Shown here: positions 1 through 12,520 of the stretch, one piece after another | How positions within the stretch are numbered: position 1 is the first letter of the stretch | How the letters are laid out: every line of letters begins with the position of its first letter | Assembly (NCBI RefSeq): GCF_030867095.1 | Contig: NC_081832.1 | Location: forward strand, 61,861,444-61,925,443 | DNA from: Alligator mississippiensis | Taxonomy: Eukaryota > Chordata > Crocodylia > Alligatoridae | Reading direction: 5' to 3' | DNA length: 64,000 nt | Program-made: the position numbers and the translations under genes | Notes under the pieces: generated by a model | What the model was told of the DNA's origin: nothing | Database searches by the model: none | What the model saw: only the letters and a program-made list of their open reading frames with translations

Positions 1-345
1 TTTCCACGTGCCCCAGTGACACTATCCCATCTCCTGAACCTCTGTAGCACCCACTCTCATTCCTTCCCTTACTCTTCTCCTAGACCTCTCACTCTCCTTC
101 TCTTCACAACACAAACATGCTTTGGTCTCATCTTACAAACCCCAGCTTCAAGCCTACTTGCCCCATCCTTCTTCACATATCTTTGTCAGGAATCCTACAA
201 AAATTTGATAGCTAATCACCTCCTTCGTGCCTGTTTCTCTCTACTCCCCCAATTTTTGAACCATCGGATGTCTCTAGCCTTATATATAGATTGCAAGTTG
301 AACACAAATGATAATAATAAGTTATTGTTGTCATTAGATCATTAA
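1..345 (+). repeat. ancient LINE 3' fragment with ATA-rich tail
   Basis: A C/T-rich stretch resembling the 3' coding end of old L2-like LINEs leads to a region around 285-330 (GATTGCAAGTTGAACACAAA then ATAATAATAA) that looks like the usual tail of that repeat. It is divergent and carries no intact reading frame. The family assignment is by pattern memory only. Confidence 0.4.
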
Positions 346-3300
346 GTCTGGAAACAAGCCACTACAGAATTTTCCCACCCCTTGCAGTTACTTCCCTAAT
401 GCGTTCCAGCACAGCACTATTTTCAGGAAAACTTTATGGATTGGATTTTCAAAAGCATGATTGATTGCTTTTGATTATTGATCTAGTAGTTGCCACTGAA
501 GGAAATGGCAAAACTCTCATTGACTTCAATGGGAACAAATATTCAAGTCAGTAGTGAGTTGTTTAAAAAATTCCACCTTGAAAATTTATTGCATATTCCA
601 TTAGACAAGAACTGGTGGATTTGTGCTCTGCCCGTACAGCATACTCTGCTTTTCACCAAGGGTAACAATATTTCACCCTTCTATTGCTCTTTACAGAAGT
701 GTCTCAAAGTAATCTTATGCTCATGAACTAATTAACCCCTAGAACATGAGCATAGTGGCAGTATTATTTTAATTCTATAGAGAAGTAAGCTGAGGCATGG
801 AGAGGGAAATGATTTACAAAAGTAAAACACAATTATTAGAAAAATCCAGAGGTCTTAGCTCCCAGTCATCTACTCTCCATTAGATCATGCTTCTTTCTAC
901 AGCTACTTCCTACTTTCTACAAAAAAATTATATACTCTCTCTCCCACCTTCTATAATTTACCCTGGATGCCTTTCTAAAAAGCCTGCTCTCATTCAGTCA
1001 GAAGCATGGTTTGTATTATGCAAAATGTCAGACTGGATAATCAAAATAGTGTCTTCTGGCATTAAAAATCTGTGCGTCTTTACAGCTGCTGCCATTAGCA
1101 ACAAGGAAAAGTCAGCTAGCTCGAGACCGGCAAACTGAGTTTGATAGTCTCCTACAAACAGAGCAAATTCCCTTTCTAATTCTATTATTCACTCCTTTCT
1201 TGTGTGGTTTGGTGTTAGTTGGAAGGGAAGTGTTGCAGTTAGTTGTTAGCTGGAAGGGAGGCAGTTCTCTATAAGCAGGCAGTATTAAATCAGGCCTGAT
1301 CAGAAATTACTAAGTGGAAAATTTTCTTCCAGTCTCAGAAGACCACACTTCTCCAAAACAGCATCTCACAGGAAAACCTGTCACCTGTCTTGTTTTAGGA
1401 CAGAATTTTTGGACACAACAAGTATTTCAACTTAGAGAAAAACCTTCCTAGGTTAGGCATGGGGGACCTTTCCTACTTGGACCAGTCTCAGTCTTAGGGT
1501 CTTATGGGTGTGTGCTTCAGGCACCGAATTAGTGAGCAATATTATAAGTGTTGAGTGGCTCCTATAGTAGATTTGAAGAATATTATCCTGAAAATATTAT
1601 TTAAGTACTTAGAAACAAGAATGGTGGATTCTTGGACACTTTCAAGAAACAACATACTGTATTCAGATTATTTAATTTAAAAACTCTGGCAGCCTGTTAA
1701 TCAGTGCTGAGAAAAAGCTAAAAACTTCAGAGAGACACTCCCAAATGCAGGCATGTTGGTTGCATTGGCAAAACCCACAGCTGCCTGGAAAAAATGGGGG
1801 GTCTCACTGCTGTACAAGTCACACGTGTAACTTATACTTGCAGTATAGGTTGCTACATTTACCAGTTAGGCCCTCAGTGGACAGTTGCCTGGAAATCTGG
1901 CCTGTCGCCTTTGGGAGCAGAAGCAGAACAGAAAACTACCTTATTTTGTGAATGTTCTGTACCTACTGCACTGGAGCCCTCATCTCACCTGGGGCCTCTC
2001 AACACTACCTGAATTGCAAACAATAAATACATAGCCACCATTTATTCATAATTTTAGGTATCTCCCCAACGCCATGGTAAGGAACAACATTTTGCTGCTT
2101 TTGAGAGCCGGTTGGTTTGGAGGAGAGGTGGGTGCAGAAAGGGGGATGCCAGCTGGCAACATGGCAGCTCTGAATTTATCTTCCTTGTTCATCATGGTTT
2201 TGCCCTTGTTAAATGTTTGCCCTCATGTTCTGTTTCAAACAAATGCACCTCCGTCCAGTGCCCTCAGAAAGCATCAGTCTGTAAAATGAAACCTGGGCTT
2301 ATTAATTCCTGGTAAGTGAGAGTATAGTTGGCAATGACAATTTAATGACAGCAGAGAACACCAACCTTCCCATGTTACTAATCTGTTAACTCTTCTTTCC
2401 TCTTTCTGTGCCTCTTCTCTGCCCTTATCCGGGTGGATTTTCTCTGTAGCTGATGTGAAACCAAAAACCAGGCGTTTCACATGAAAAATATCCACATCCT
2501 CCAGGAAGATTATTTTGGGCCAGGAATTGAATGAACTAAACTTGGGATCTAGCCCAGGCCTATTAAAAATAGTTCAGCATGTAGCCCTGGGTGCCATGTG
2601 CCATTCTGCCATCTGTGCGGACAGACATATGGACTTACCAATGAGCAAGCTTGCCACAAAGTTAATGCCATAAATGACCAAAGTGCTTCCAGTTGCACCA
2701 ATTGGCAGCTGGCACATGGAGGAGAGGTGGGGACCACTGAGCTGTGTCATGATTACATCCCAGCTAATGTCCTATTTCTCTTCTCCTTTCTCTTCCATAG
2801 TCCTCTCCCCCTCCCTCCTCCAACCAGCTCATATTGCATTTCACATTCCAAGAGCTTATGGAATGCATTAGCACCAGATAAAAGTACAACACGCCCTAAT
2901 GTAGGCCCCTTACGTCAACCATCCCTGGAGTTTGGAGGGGAAGCTGTAAACAGAGGAATGAAAGGAGGTTATGAAAGACCATCTTTTTTTGGCTTCCATG
3001 TACAAGTCTCAAAAAACTAAGAAGAAGAAAGAGGAAGTGCTGAAAGTTGGGATTAACTGTGCAGAGGTGTCCACTGACTCTCAGAGAGAGGAATCTATCC
3101 AAAGAGAGAGAAAACAGCAGGAGACCAAGGCTGAAAGCAGGTTTTATTCTTGGAGACTGCTTCCCCCCTCACCCCAGGCCACTCCTGATCCATAGGAAGG
3201 GGTGGAAACTAGTGTTTGATGTGCTATACAATATGCTACACAGCTGGGTTTTTCAGACGCTCCTGGGGGCAATAAAAATGTCTGAGAACTATGTTTATGT

Positions 3301-4418
3301 AATTAGGATTTTGAGCAGATTACAGCAGGAAACAGCTTCAGGTTGACCATGCTGTAGCTTTTTACCAGGCACAACTATGCTGGCCTGTCTATACATAGTG
3401 GGATTTCTAATGAGCCTCTTGGGAAGACCCCAGCACTTCTCCTGGCCTGTGCTGCTGCTGAAGCCCATGGATACTCTTATACGTGTCGCCTCCTCTTGCT
3501 GTACAAAACACTTTGAGATATCTTCTCAAACAAAGACTCAGGAGATAGAGAACTGGCTAAGTCCATTATAAGGACACAGTTGAGTAATGCCATTTACATT
3601 GAAAAAAAACTTGACTGGGACCTGCTAACATTGAAACTCTGAGATAGATAGGAACTCTGTGTATGTGGACATAGATTATGTCTGCACTCAACCATATTAC
3701 AACACAGCAGCACTTCTGATTTTCAATTTGAACCAATTCAACAACAACAAAACAACCTGGCTTTAAAAAATGGAGTTTATCAATAACTATCAGGAAAAAA
3801 CCCAGAAATTGTTATTCAGTTTGTATTGACTTCACCCTCTTATGACTATAATTTGTTTATATTGGCTTGTATCTAACATTAATTCATGCTAGGTACTTTA
3901 AATTCTTTCCAAGTGGATTTCTATTCCATGTGCTATAGACAAGGAGAATTATACGTGTGTGGGTTTTTAAACCAGACTCTATTACAAACTGTGGACATAA
4001 TTTGTTAAAGAGCTCCACAGTGCAAAGCCCCAGACAACTACGTCCATGATTATCAGGATTTTGCTGTGGAAGAAGACAAAGGAAAGCAGAAAGTACTAAT
4101 GTGCAAGTACTACAGAGCTACAATACATACTATCAGGACAAAAAACATTTACTAGATGTTTGCAGATGCTCACCAAACCCATATAAAACCCAGCATCAAA
4201 CCAGGCACATCTAGTGTTGCAACCCAGTTGTCAAGTACTGACTCTGTGACAAGGCTTAAAAGCAAACTGAGGAAGAAATGTATTTTAGCAAGTACCCAGA
4301 AAAAAATCTTCTTGCTACAACTTATGAAAAGCAGAAGTCCTGAAAAAGCCTGATTTATACACATTTACAGAGGACTTGAAGATTTGCCAAAAAATGAACA
4401 AACATCTTGTTACATAAC
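346..4418. other. intergenic, no gene recognised
   Basis: Apart from the MIR-like fragment I see no coding similarity, RNA gene or element with clear ends here. Reading frames are short and lack codon structure. TTGACTTCAATGGGA at about 521-535 is a short piece of the palindromic sauropsid repeat type also seen near 11070 and 41340. Confidence 0.6.
740..895 (-). repeat. MIR-like SINE fragment
   Basis: The sequence reads as the complement of the MIR core and 3' part: a stretch equivalent to 'gaaactgaggc...gag' (AAGCTGAGGCATGGAGAG) followed by a block equivalent to the MIR interior. It is heavily diverged, as expected of an old amniote CORE-SINE. Confidence 0.5.
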
Positions 4419-4426
4419 AGCTAAAC

Positions 4427-4758
4427 TAGTGATTCTCAACCAGGGTGCCATGGCAGCCTGGGGTGCCTTGAGAGTTTTTCAAGGGCAGTGCCACACTGTG
4501 ATTTGTTAGGTTTACAAACATAATTCACAAGATAAACCCTGAGTTTTCACATAGGACTCTACAGTGTTAAAAACATTCTGACCTGTTGTGGCCTTTCTGA
4601 GTTTTTTGCAACAGAAATTTTTTTCTATTATTTTTCTGTAGTCAAAAAAAGAGTGAAAACTAAGAGCTGGCATTTTCTGAGGGGCACCTTGAATTTACGG
4701 AGGACTACCTCAAGTCTATTAAGGGGTGCCTTGAGTCTAAAAAGTTTGAAAGCCACTG
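4427..4758 (+). mobile_element. non-autonomous hAT element, TSD AGCTAAAC/AACTAAAC
   Basis: The left end TAGTGATTCTCAACCAGG and the right end AAAGTTTGAAAGCCACTG are imperfect inverted repeats of the hAT type. An 8-bp duplication with 7/8 match flanks it (4419-4426 and 4759-4766). There is no transposase. The interior is homologous to the inverse-oriented copy at 58921-59181, including GTTAGGTTTACAAACAT and GGCCTTTCTGAGTT, so the two define one family. Confidence 0.85.
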
Positions 4759-4766
4759 AACTAAAC

Positions 4767-6222
4767 ATTACAGTACAGATGGGACCTAATTATGGTTCTA
4801 GAACAAGGTCAAAATCCTGGACAGTCCAAAGCTTTAGGATTACAGGGAAGATTGAGCCCTTTCTATACTATAACATTTAACTAAGTTCTTACCAGGTTAG
4901 AAAAAAATGATACCATATTTTTTTGTGTGGTTATAGAACCTATGTTTTTAGATGTCAGATGCCAGGGACCACATCAACATGTAATCATCCTGTGGGAAAA
5001 GAATCTTTCTGTATGGCCTTTCCAATGGCCTCTGCATTGTCCAGGTCATATGATATTGGAAAGGAGTTGGCTAGTGGGGCTAGCCACTCACACGGTGCAG
5101 ACAGGTCCAGATCAGCATGGCAAACAGGGGATTAGATTAAAACTAGGGCTTTAGGAGAGGTAGCAGAGAGGAAGAGCATCAAGTAAGTGATGACCCAGCC
5201 TATCTGCCTCTGGCTGGCATCTCCTGGTGTTTGTTGGTTGAGGAAGGTCCGTGATTTAGGAATGAGAAGAGTATGAGGCCATGTAGGAGTGCACTCCACC
5301 CTTAATGATCTCTTAAGATCCCCTATCAGAGCCTTCAAGAGTCCTTCTGAACTCCCAGATTATCCTCTCCATTTCCCTAGTGGATTACTAAAATCCCTTC
5401 TACACTCATACTCTCTATGGCTATACTGGTTCCTTGACGATCTCTTTATTTTACCCTGGGATACATCCCACACCCTTGAGACTCTGGATTCCCACAGAAC
5501 TGTCTATACAGGATAAATGAGTTGGTCTAATAAAAGATATTGGATTTACCCAAAGAACCTTGATTGCCATTAGCAGGAGCTGGAACTTACCTGTGGGCTG
5601 CAACACATGTCTCATCTCACCCACTCATCCAAATGTGAGCAGCGTCAAGAGAGGGAAAGCCCAGTACTACTCAGTTCTCTGTCTAGCAGGAAATGCATGC
5701 AAATCTAAAAGCTTGAGACAGCCATTCAGGAAACTCCCCATTTCATAGGGAGCTAATTCAGCAAGCTTCACAGGGATCTCAGACTAACCTCAGTCCCTCG
5801 CACATGCAACAGACAGAGTTTGGGAAAGTGTGTAAGCCTGGCCTAGAGATCACCCAAAATGGGGCACAGACACAGAAGGAGCAAGAGTCTCACTAACCTC
5901 CTGTGAATATCTTCATCTCTATCCTGTCATGTCACACTTGCCAACTGGGCAGCTCTTGGAATGGATCCTGACCCACAGAACAGGTTCATCCTTGGAGGCA
6001 ACAAGGCAGGCTTCTTTTTTTCCTTAAGATGAAAGAAAGCAAAGGCTCCTTCATTGCTTTGTTTTCAGTAAATAGTTTTATGAGGAAGGCACCTTCACAG
6101 TGCAAGCACTAAAGCTGTTAGTTCAGGGCCTGCCTATTGGCCTTGGCTCCAAAACTACCCATTATACAAAGGTCTGTATTCCTGTGCTTCTAAGATGGAC
6201 TTTACCCCACAGAGAAAACCAT
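4767..6222. other. intergenic, one short repeat remnant
   Basis: At about 5520-5563 the sequence GTTGGTCTAATAAAAGATAT followed by CAAAGAACCTTG looks like the 3' end of a common amniote interspersed repeat that I cannot name. The rest shows no gene or element with definable ends. Confidence 0.45.
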
Positions 6223-6230
6223 CTTTAACC

Positions 6231-6458
6231 CAGGGGTTAGTAACATTTTTGGGCAGAGTGCCAAAAACACCCACAACCTGGACTTTGAAGATGTTGGCAT
6301 ACCAGGAGCAGATGGCGGGGGAGCCACAAGGGGCCTGATCCTTATTATGGCAGCACAGCCCTGGACCCTTTCCTGCCACCCACCCCGAGGCATGCATTCC
6401 AAGCAAAATCTTTTGTATACTATGCTTTGATACCTGTGCTGGGGGTTGCCTACCCCTC
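6231..6458 (-). mobile_element. short hAT element, perfect 8-bp TSD CTTTAACC
   Basis: It begins CAGGGGTTAGTAACATTTTT and ends GGGGGTTGCCTACCCCTC, with CTTTAACC on both sides (6223-6230 and 6459-6466). Both ends match, in inverse orientation, those of the 1-kb element at 61148-62176, so this is a short internally deleted copy of that family. It has no coding capacity. Confidence 0.88.
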
Positions 6459-9400
6459 CTTTAACCTCTGTTGTTCCGCATACTCTGGGACTCCAGACAA
6501 ACTCTTGCTGTTGTTTCTTGACACGTAAATGAGTATTGTCCCAAACCTCACCCTTTCTTCCACTATGTCCTTAATTTTATAAAACAAAGGTCTGGAATGG
6601 AGTTGCACTCCATATTGAGCCTTAGGTGGTATAACCTAGCATCTACTGAACTCCTAGCAGGAGTGCCAATTGGTAACAGCTGAGGTTTTGGCTTATGTTC
6701 CTCTGGCCTGAGGTCCCCCATGAACTGCCAGGTCTTTAGGACTTTTTCCCTTAGGACTGAATGTCCTTGATCCCGTTCTTGTGTCTCAGTCTTTCAGCCT
6801 TTCATGCTCCAAATTTTAATTAACAAGAACCACCTGGTCCAGCTACCAGGCTGACTTTGCAAACAGCTCTGCATCTCTACAGTGTCCTGAAGCCCAACTT
6901 CAGTCACTGATTCATCAACACTGCAATAACTGTTTTGTCAGAAGTGTAACTAGGTGTGGGCAAGGAGGACACCAAGATAGAGGGGAGGAGGCCCAAGAAT
7001 GGTGGCTGTCCTTATTGCTTGCCCAGCTGCCACCATTGCCATCCAGGGTGCATAAGCTTGTTATACCTCTATGTCATGTTGAGGGGGTCTGGTTACCCCA
7101 CAGTCAAGTGAAAAAACAGTTTGATCATGCAGGTTAGATGGGACTAAACTGTATTTTAACCATATCCCTAACCTAGAGGGTTAGCTATAGCTTACTATAT
7201 AGCTTGCTATTGCTATAGCTGTATAGATTTTAGTGGTCTGAAAACACAAAAAAATTGATTTAGTCCCAACTACACCATAACATCAAGCCATGTTTTAACC
7301 ATGTTGAGGACAGCTCTCTTGTAATCAACTGATCCATCATGAGAGTTGTCACAAGCTCAATGGAATGGTAAGGAAATGTGTTTTAAACTAAGTGTATATG
7401 TGGCCACAGCCACATGAGCTTTTAACATGCTAGAACACAGCCCAGCAGATTACATCATTCTCATAGGACTACGTACAAAGAACCAGCCAAACTGGCTTTG
7501 CTTGGACTTTTTTAAACTCAATATAAAATGATTCGCAAACTCAGGCACCTACAGAAAAGACCTGCCCCACTCCTGAAGACAAACAGAGGATAGGACAGAT
7601 GGTAACTGAAAGAACTAGATTTGCCTGATGTGTGATCATTATGTAATTTCCCTCTCCAGCAATTACCTGATGGCATAACAACTTGATGGCCTCTGCTGGG
7701 CTTGTCCCAAGGACAGCTTATGTAGGATAGTCCCTGAACTAATTCACTCAGCAACTTTCAAAAGTGCTGATTGCAAAAGGAAGGCAGGAGCTTTGTGACA
7801 GAGGAATTACCCCACATGCATCTAATCCAGGGCTCTTCAAGTATTTATCACATGACAGTTAGGTACGCTGCGTATGTTGTTTGTGCACTGTGTTATACGT
7901 TTTTGTGAGTATATGTCGATTTTTTGCAATGTGTGCAACTGAGCGTAGGTATTACATGCTAGGGACATATGTTGGTTGTGAAATTGTGTGCTTTCTGTCA
8001 TGCTGTTGGTGGTGTGCTGTGTTCTTGTTGTTATATATAGCCTCTGCTTACATATACATTTGAGCACCATCCTTCCATTATTACATTCCAGGTCCTGCAT
8101 ACGTTTCCCTATATCTTAGTAAGGCCCCCCCCGAAGTACAGACAATAGCCATTGTTTGGTTTTGGGGTAGGTGAGTGTGCTCCCCTGCTTGGCAACCAAC
8201 AAAGCCTGGAGCCAGCTCCTGCAAAAACTAAACATGCCTTTTATCACTGACAAATTAGTTTGTCAGCAACAGGAAGTGATGTTACTGCCTTCCTCACAAA
8301 AGGGAAACTCCTAGTGGTTTCCATGGGGACATAGGCAACTGTGTAATTACAACTTTATATAATCTTAAAGGCACACGCTTCAGTTTTATGCCTTTCTCAC
8401 TATGGAGGTAAAGGCCCTAAACCACTTCAGCGTGTAGCCACACGCTGTCAAGGTCAGTGGAAGGTGGCTGTCAAAGCTACAGAAAGAGTGTGTTGGGCAT
8501 CCTGAGCAAATGCCAATGCAAACCCTAAAGAACATATACCAGAGAGCAGAAGGGAAAAGACAAGCCTGAGCATTTAGAGTAAACACATATTTAAATCACC
8601 TAGGCTTCCTCCCCAGAAGACAAAATGTAGTTAGCCATGTTAACCCCCTGAAAATAACATTACGAATTATACAGATAAGATTGTCTTTCTCTGCCCTGTG
8701 TGTTTGCCCCAAGCCTCGATATCCTCTGTCTAACCACCTCTTCAGCTCAGCTTCCATCCATGCCTGCTCTTCAAACCGCTTCCCCTCATCTTTGCATGTG
8801 CCCTAGAGGTTTCCACCATTCCTTGTCTTTCTCTTTAACAAAGCTTCTCTCAAGTAAACCCCACTACATCCTCCTCCCTCTCCCCCCAAATTGTGGTGCT
8901 AAAATAACAGCTGCTAGCACTTTCCATTCTGTCTGCAAGTCATCCCTCTCTTTTCCTGTTCTTTTTGGACTCTAGACTCATGGTAGGCCTGTATACTTCT
9001 GTGTACCCAGGACCATAACTATTGGGGAAGGAGTGGGGCGAGATGCAGAAGTAGCAGTCCCCTATGCTGCTGGCCTGGCTGCCACCCTATTCACTGCCAC
9101 TGCTCAGCATGCACAGCCACACAGCTATGCTCTTGCTGTAGCTGTAGACCATGTAGCACACTGGGATCCCAGCTTTGTTTGGGCCAGGGGTGCCGAGGAA
9201 GATTATAAACACAGAGTTATGTTTGTACCCGGCAGAGGGAGTTTGAATTAGCTGAAATTGGCTTGTTTTTAGGAAAGTGATTTTTGTTAAAGCAGCTCTC
9301 TATTTGTGCCCCTCTGTCAAGTGCCTGTTTAGGTTTATAAAAATGGGTTGCCGCTCAGGTACTGAGTTTCATTGTTTTAAGTAACACATAAACAAGCCTC

Positions 9401-10878
9401 CCCAGGTGACAGGAAGTGAAATTCTGTTTGAATTGTGATCAACAGGCAGGGTTTTTTATTATTATTATCGTTAGTTCCATGACTGAGGCTGCCAAGGTTG
9501 TTGTATGGAAAAATACAAGCTTTGCTCTGCAGGTATAAAGAGACTCATGTATTCAGAAATAGCCTTACTCATATTATAGGAAACACACCGCTGGGCATAA
9601 ATCCATGGAACAACAATACCTGCCAAGAGAATGTCCGTGCAAAAAGAAAAGGGGGCTGGGAGTCCTCTAGGATTTGCAGAGTGGGGGAAGATTATTTGAT
9701 ATCAGTCGAGTCTCACCTATGCAACGAATTTTAGGAGAAGAAGGGGCTCTTCAGTTCTTGGTGAGCAGGGATTTTAACTTCCCTTTTGCTATTCTATTTG
9801 TGTCCCTTGGGATCAGGTTGTGGCTTGCTGACTGCCTATGTAGGATACTGATGACAGAGCTGATTCACCTGAGTTTCAGGCACAGCAGTGCATCACGTGA
9901 ACGTTCAAGGACACCTTCTCTCAGGGGAGCAGCCCTAGATTTTTAACACGGCCATTAACACTTCAGGTGTCTCACAGGACTCTACACAGCAATACCCTGC
10001 ATAGGGTCTGGCTTGGCAATGGTTGTGGGGGTAAACAGCAGCTTGTACTTCACAAAAGCACATATATAAACACTGGGCTCTAGAGCCATCTTCATAAATA
10101 AGTTACTTCATTTCAGGTGGACGTTCAGGGTGAAACCCTACCCTCCTGTGCCTCTAGGACCACACAGTTATCCAAGAGTAGGATTTGATACACTGAATTT
10201 TAACACAGAGCCTGCCTTGCCTAAGCCCTTCCGGGTGGGTAAGTCACATTTGTAGCTGTGGCATTCTCTAGAACACAAGACTAGCATTGTAAGCAATATT
10301 AATAAACCCCACATATGTAGGGATGGAGGTGAGGTCATGGTTGTACCCACCCTCTGCCAACAGCTTCAGCTGGCACATGGATAGTAAAACAATTATTGTC
10401 CCCAGCACATTTCCAACACCACCCAGTAGGTGCTAGCTGACTTCATACCACTTCATTGTCTATTATAGTCACATTTTACCTTGGGGAGGAGGCAGACATT
10501 TTGATTAGCTCCTCCTTTTCTGTGTTACACCATACATAAAAGTAGAATACACTGTGGTCTTAGTTACCTCACTGTAAATTTTGAATATTCATGCAAAGCT
10601 TAGCTTTGAAATAAAGTATAGTGAGGTCCTTACCTTTTCTCAACCCCATTTTTCCACTGGGTTGATGGAGATGAGTCAAAGTCGATATTTTTTTCAAAAC
10701 CTAAAGCAAAAAGAATTTGGTGCCACGTGAGAAATAAGATGTTTGCTTTCAACACAGTGCAGTTTCTTTGTACTGATGTTGACATGCCAAGATTTGTTTA
10801 CAGTGTGTTGTGAATATGGCATCTTAACTGGGGTACCAGAGATACTGTTGAGCAGCAAATAGGAACACTCAGGGATGG

Positions 10879-10882
10879 AAAA

Positions 10883-10918
<36 letters not shown>

Positions 10919-10920
10919 AA
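10879..10920. repeat. (TAAA)n microsatellite
   Basis: About ten perfect TAAA units in a row, ending in a short TAATAATTAA stretch. It explains the repetitive Tyr/Leu/Phe/Ile reading frame on the minus strand here. Confidence 0.97.
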
Positions 10921-11061
10921 TTAACAAGTTACCAGAGGCACGTATTACGAATATGGGACAACTGTCAGCAGCAGGCCAATTTTTAGACTTATTCTTAACA
11001 TCTTCAAAGTTAAGTAAAGAAGCTCTGGTCAGAAGAGACCTATTTTTGTTCACGGCAGGGT

Positions 11062-11165
11062 AGCCAGGTGTCAGATTCTCAGCTGGTGTAAACTGGTATA
11101 GTTATGTGGACATCAATAGGATCAACATCAATTTATGCAGCTGAGAATCTGACTTAAATTGCCCT
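11062..11165. repeat. palindromic dispersed repeat
   Basis: CAGATTCTCAGCTGGTGTAA on the left is mirrored by CAGCTGAGAATCTGAC on the right. It resembles a palindromic repeat I associate with turtle and crocodilian DNA ('ggtgtaaat...atttacacc...gaatctg'), in which the two halves pair. No target duplication is evident. Confidence 0.6.
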
Positions 11166-11274
11166 AATGAAGCAGTGACAAAGTCTAGGTCTTACACCAA
11201 TAACTGAGCCACAGGCCTTGTGTTTGTGTTCGTCTACAGTTTAGCTCAAAAGCAGAATCTAGCTAACATAAGCT

Positions 11275-11405
11275 TTTCACAACCATTTTTCCAGCTGTGT
11301 TCATTGAGATGAGGAGGTTGAATGACTTGCCTGAGGTCAGAGTTGAACAGCAGGATGAGAACCCAGGATTTTTCTACTGTGTGGTAGCCTGTAGCCTCCT
11401 CTGGG
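11275..11405 (-). repeat. MIR-like SINE fragment near the DUSP1 3' end
   Basis: GAGGTTGAATGACTTGCCTG then AGGTCAGAGTTGAACAGCAG and GAACCCAGGATTTT are the complement of the MIR core. It lies just beyond the predicted DUSP1 polyadenylation site. Confidence 0.65.
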
Positions 11406-11464
11406 AGACATCCTAGAAAAGGTTTCAGCAGAGGGCAAAGAAATACATAGAATAATAGTTTGAA

Positions 11465-12149
11465 GATTTCAATAGAAATATCATAATTTATTCTGTTTGT
11501 ATAAAAAGTAGTAATTGTGTAGCAAAACTATGTCTTCATAAGAAGAAATATATTATTTCACATCATAAATAAAATCAGCAAACATACAACCCTTGGCAAC
11601 TCAAAAAAGCACTCATCTGGTGCTCTCACGTCAGTGCTTGGGAAGTGGGAACTGTTTAAGATGTATGTACAGGATTACAGTACCAAAAAAAATACTGAGG
11701 TATTTGGTTTCTCTAGAAATGAAGCTTCAGGCTTGTGAAGGCAGAGACAACACATTTACATAAAAATAAATAAATAATAGGACTTGTATAAAAAGGGACA
11801 GTGTCACTTGCTTTGAATGTCCAGGAATGGAAATACTGGTGACTGTGCTACTTAACACAGACTAGGTTTAGAACTGACAGAAGACAAAGATGGAATAGAA
11901 GGAAGCAATGTCCTTTTGACTTCTTGGTAGATGTCCAGATTTGGTCAAAAAAATTCTCAGTCAAGTCAGAATGAACCTAGCTCTCTGGAGCCAGATAAGC
12001 TCCTTCCGATTAGTAATAGTGTGTTGTTCTGAATGATGGATGAGCACAATGAGAATGAAAATGACCGATGACACTGTCCCCAGAGTTATTGCACTTCTTA
12101 AATAACAAGGGTCAAGTCTCTGAGTTCTGAGCAAGTTCTTATCTGCTTT
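11465..12149 (-). promoter_or_regulatory. DUSP1: DUSP1 3'UTR with AU-rich element and poly(A) signal
   Basis: Below the stop, the minus strand carries a perfect AATAAA at 11492-11487, so cleavage is expected near 11465-11475 and the UTR would be about 680 nt. At 11779-11762 the minus strand reads TATTATTTATTTATTTTTA, overlapping ATTTA pentamers of the kind bound by TTP and HuR; DUSP1 mRNA is known to be unstable through such elements. At 11683-11676 it reads GTACTGTA, an 8-mer match to the miR-101 seed. Exact ends are inferred, not seen. Confidence 0.75.
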
Positions 12150-12520
12150 TCAGCAGCTGGGAGAAGTGGTGATGGGGCTCTGAAGATAGCTTAATGCACT
12201 GGATGATGCATGTACAGGGATGGAGACAGGGAAATTGAAGACTGTGGTTGTTGATGCCCCTCTGTCCAATACAGACATGGCTGGGCTTCCAGCTTCTGCT
12301 GAGCAGTTTGGGGCTAGGACCTGGGACTCAAACTGCAGCAACTGGCCCATGAAGCTGAAGTTTGGGGAAATGATGCTTCTCCTCTGTTTCACAAACTCAA
12401 AGGCTTCATCCAGTTTGACTCTGTTGGTCCGCATGAGATAAGCGAGGCAGATGGTTGCCGATCGGGAGATGCCAGCTTGGCAGTGCACAAATACCCTTCC
12501 ACCATCGTTTTTAACAGAGT
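12150..12520 (-). CDS. DUSP1: DUSP1 coding exon 4 (catalytic P-loop and C-terminus)
   Basis: The acceptor CAG lies at 12523-12521. The exon opens with residues DSVKNDGGRVFVHCQAGIS, so the catalytic cysteine loop lies close to the splice junction. It continues with RTNRVKLDEAFEFVKQRRS and ends YLQSPITTSPSC with stop TGA at 12152-12150. The 3'UTR follows directly. Confidence 0.95.

Larger units (their letters stand above)
6467..11270. other. intergenic downstream of DUSP1, mostly unrecognised
   Basis: No gene is seen. A C/T-rich segment at 8700-8975 may be a remnant of an L2-like LINE (low confidence). A (TAAA)n microsatellite lies at 10879-10920. The rest has AT-rich composition without a recognisable element. 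Confidence 0.5.
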
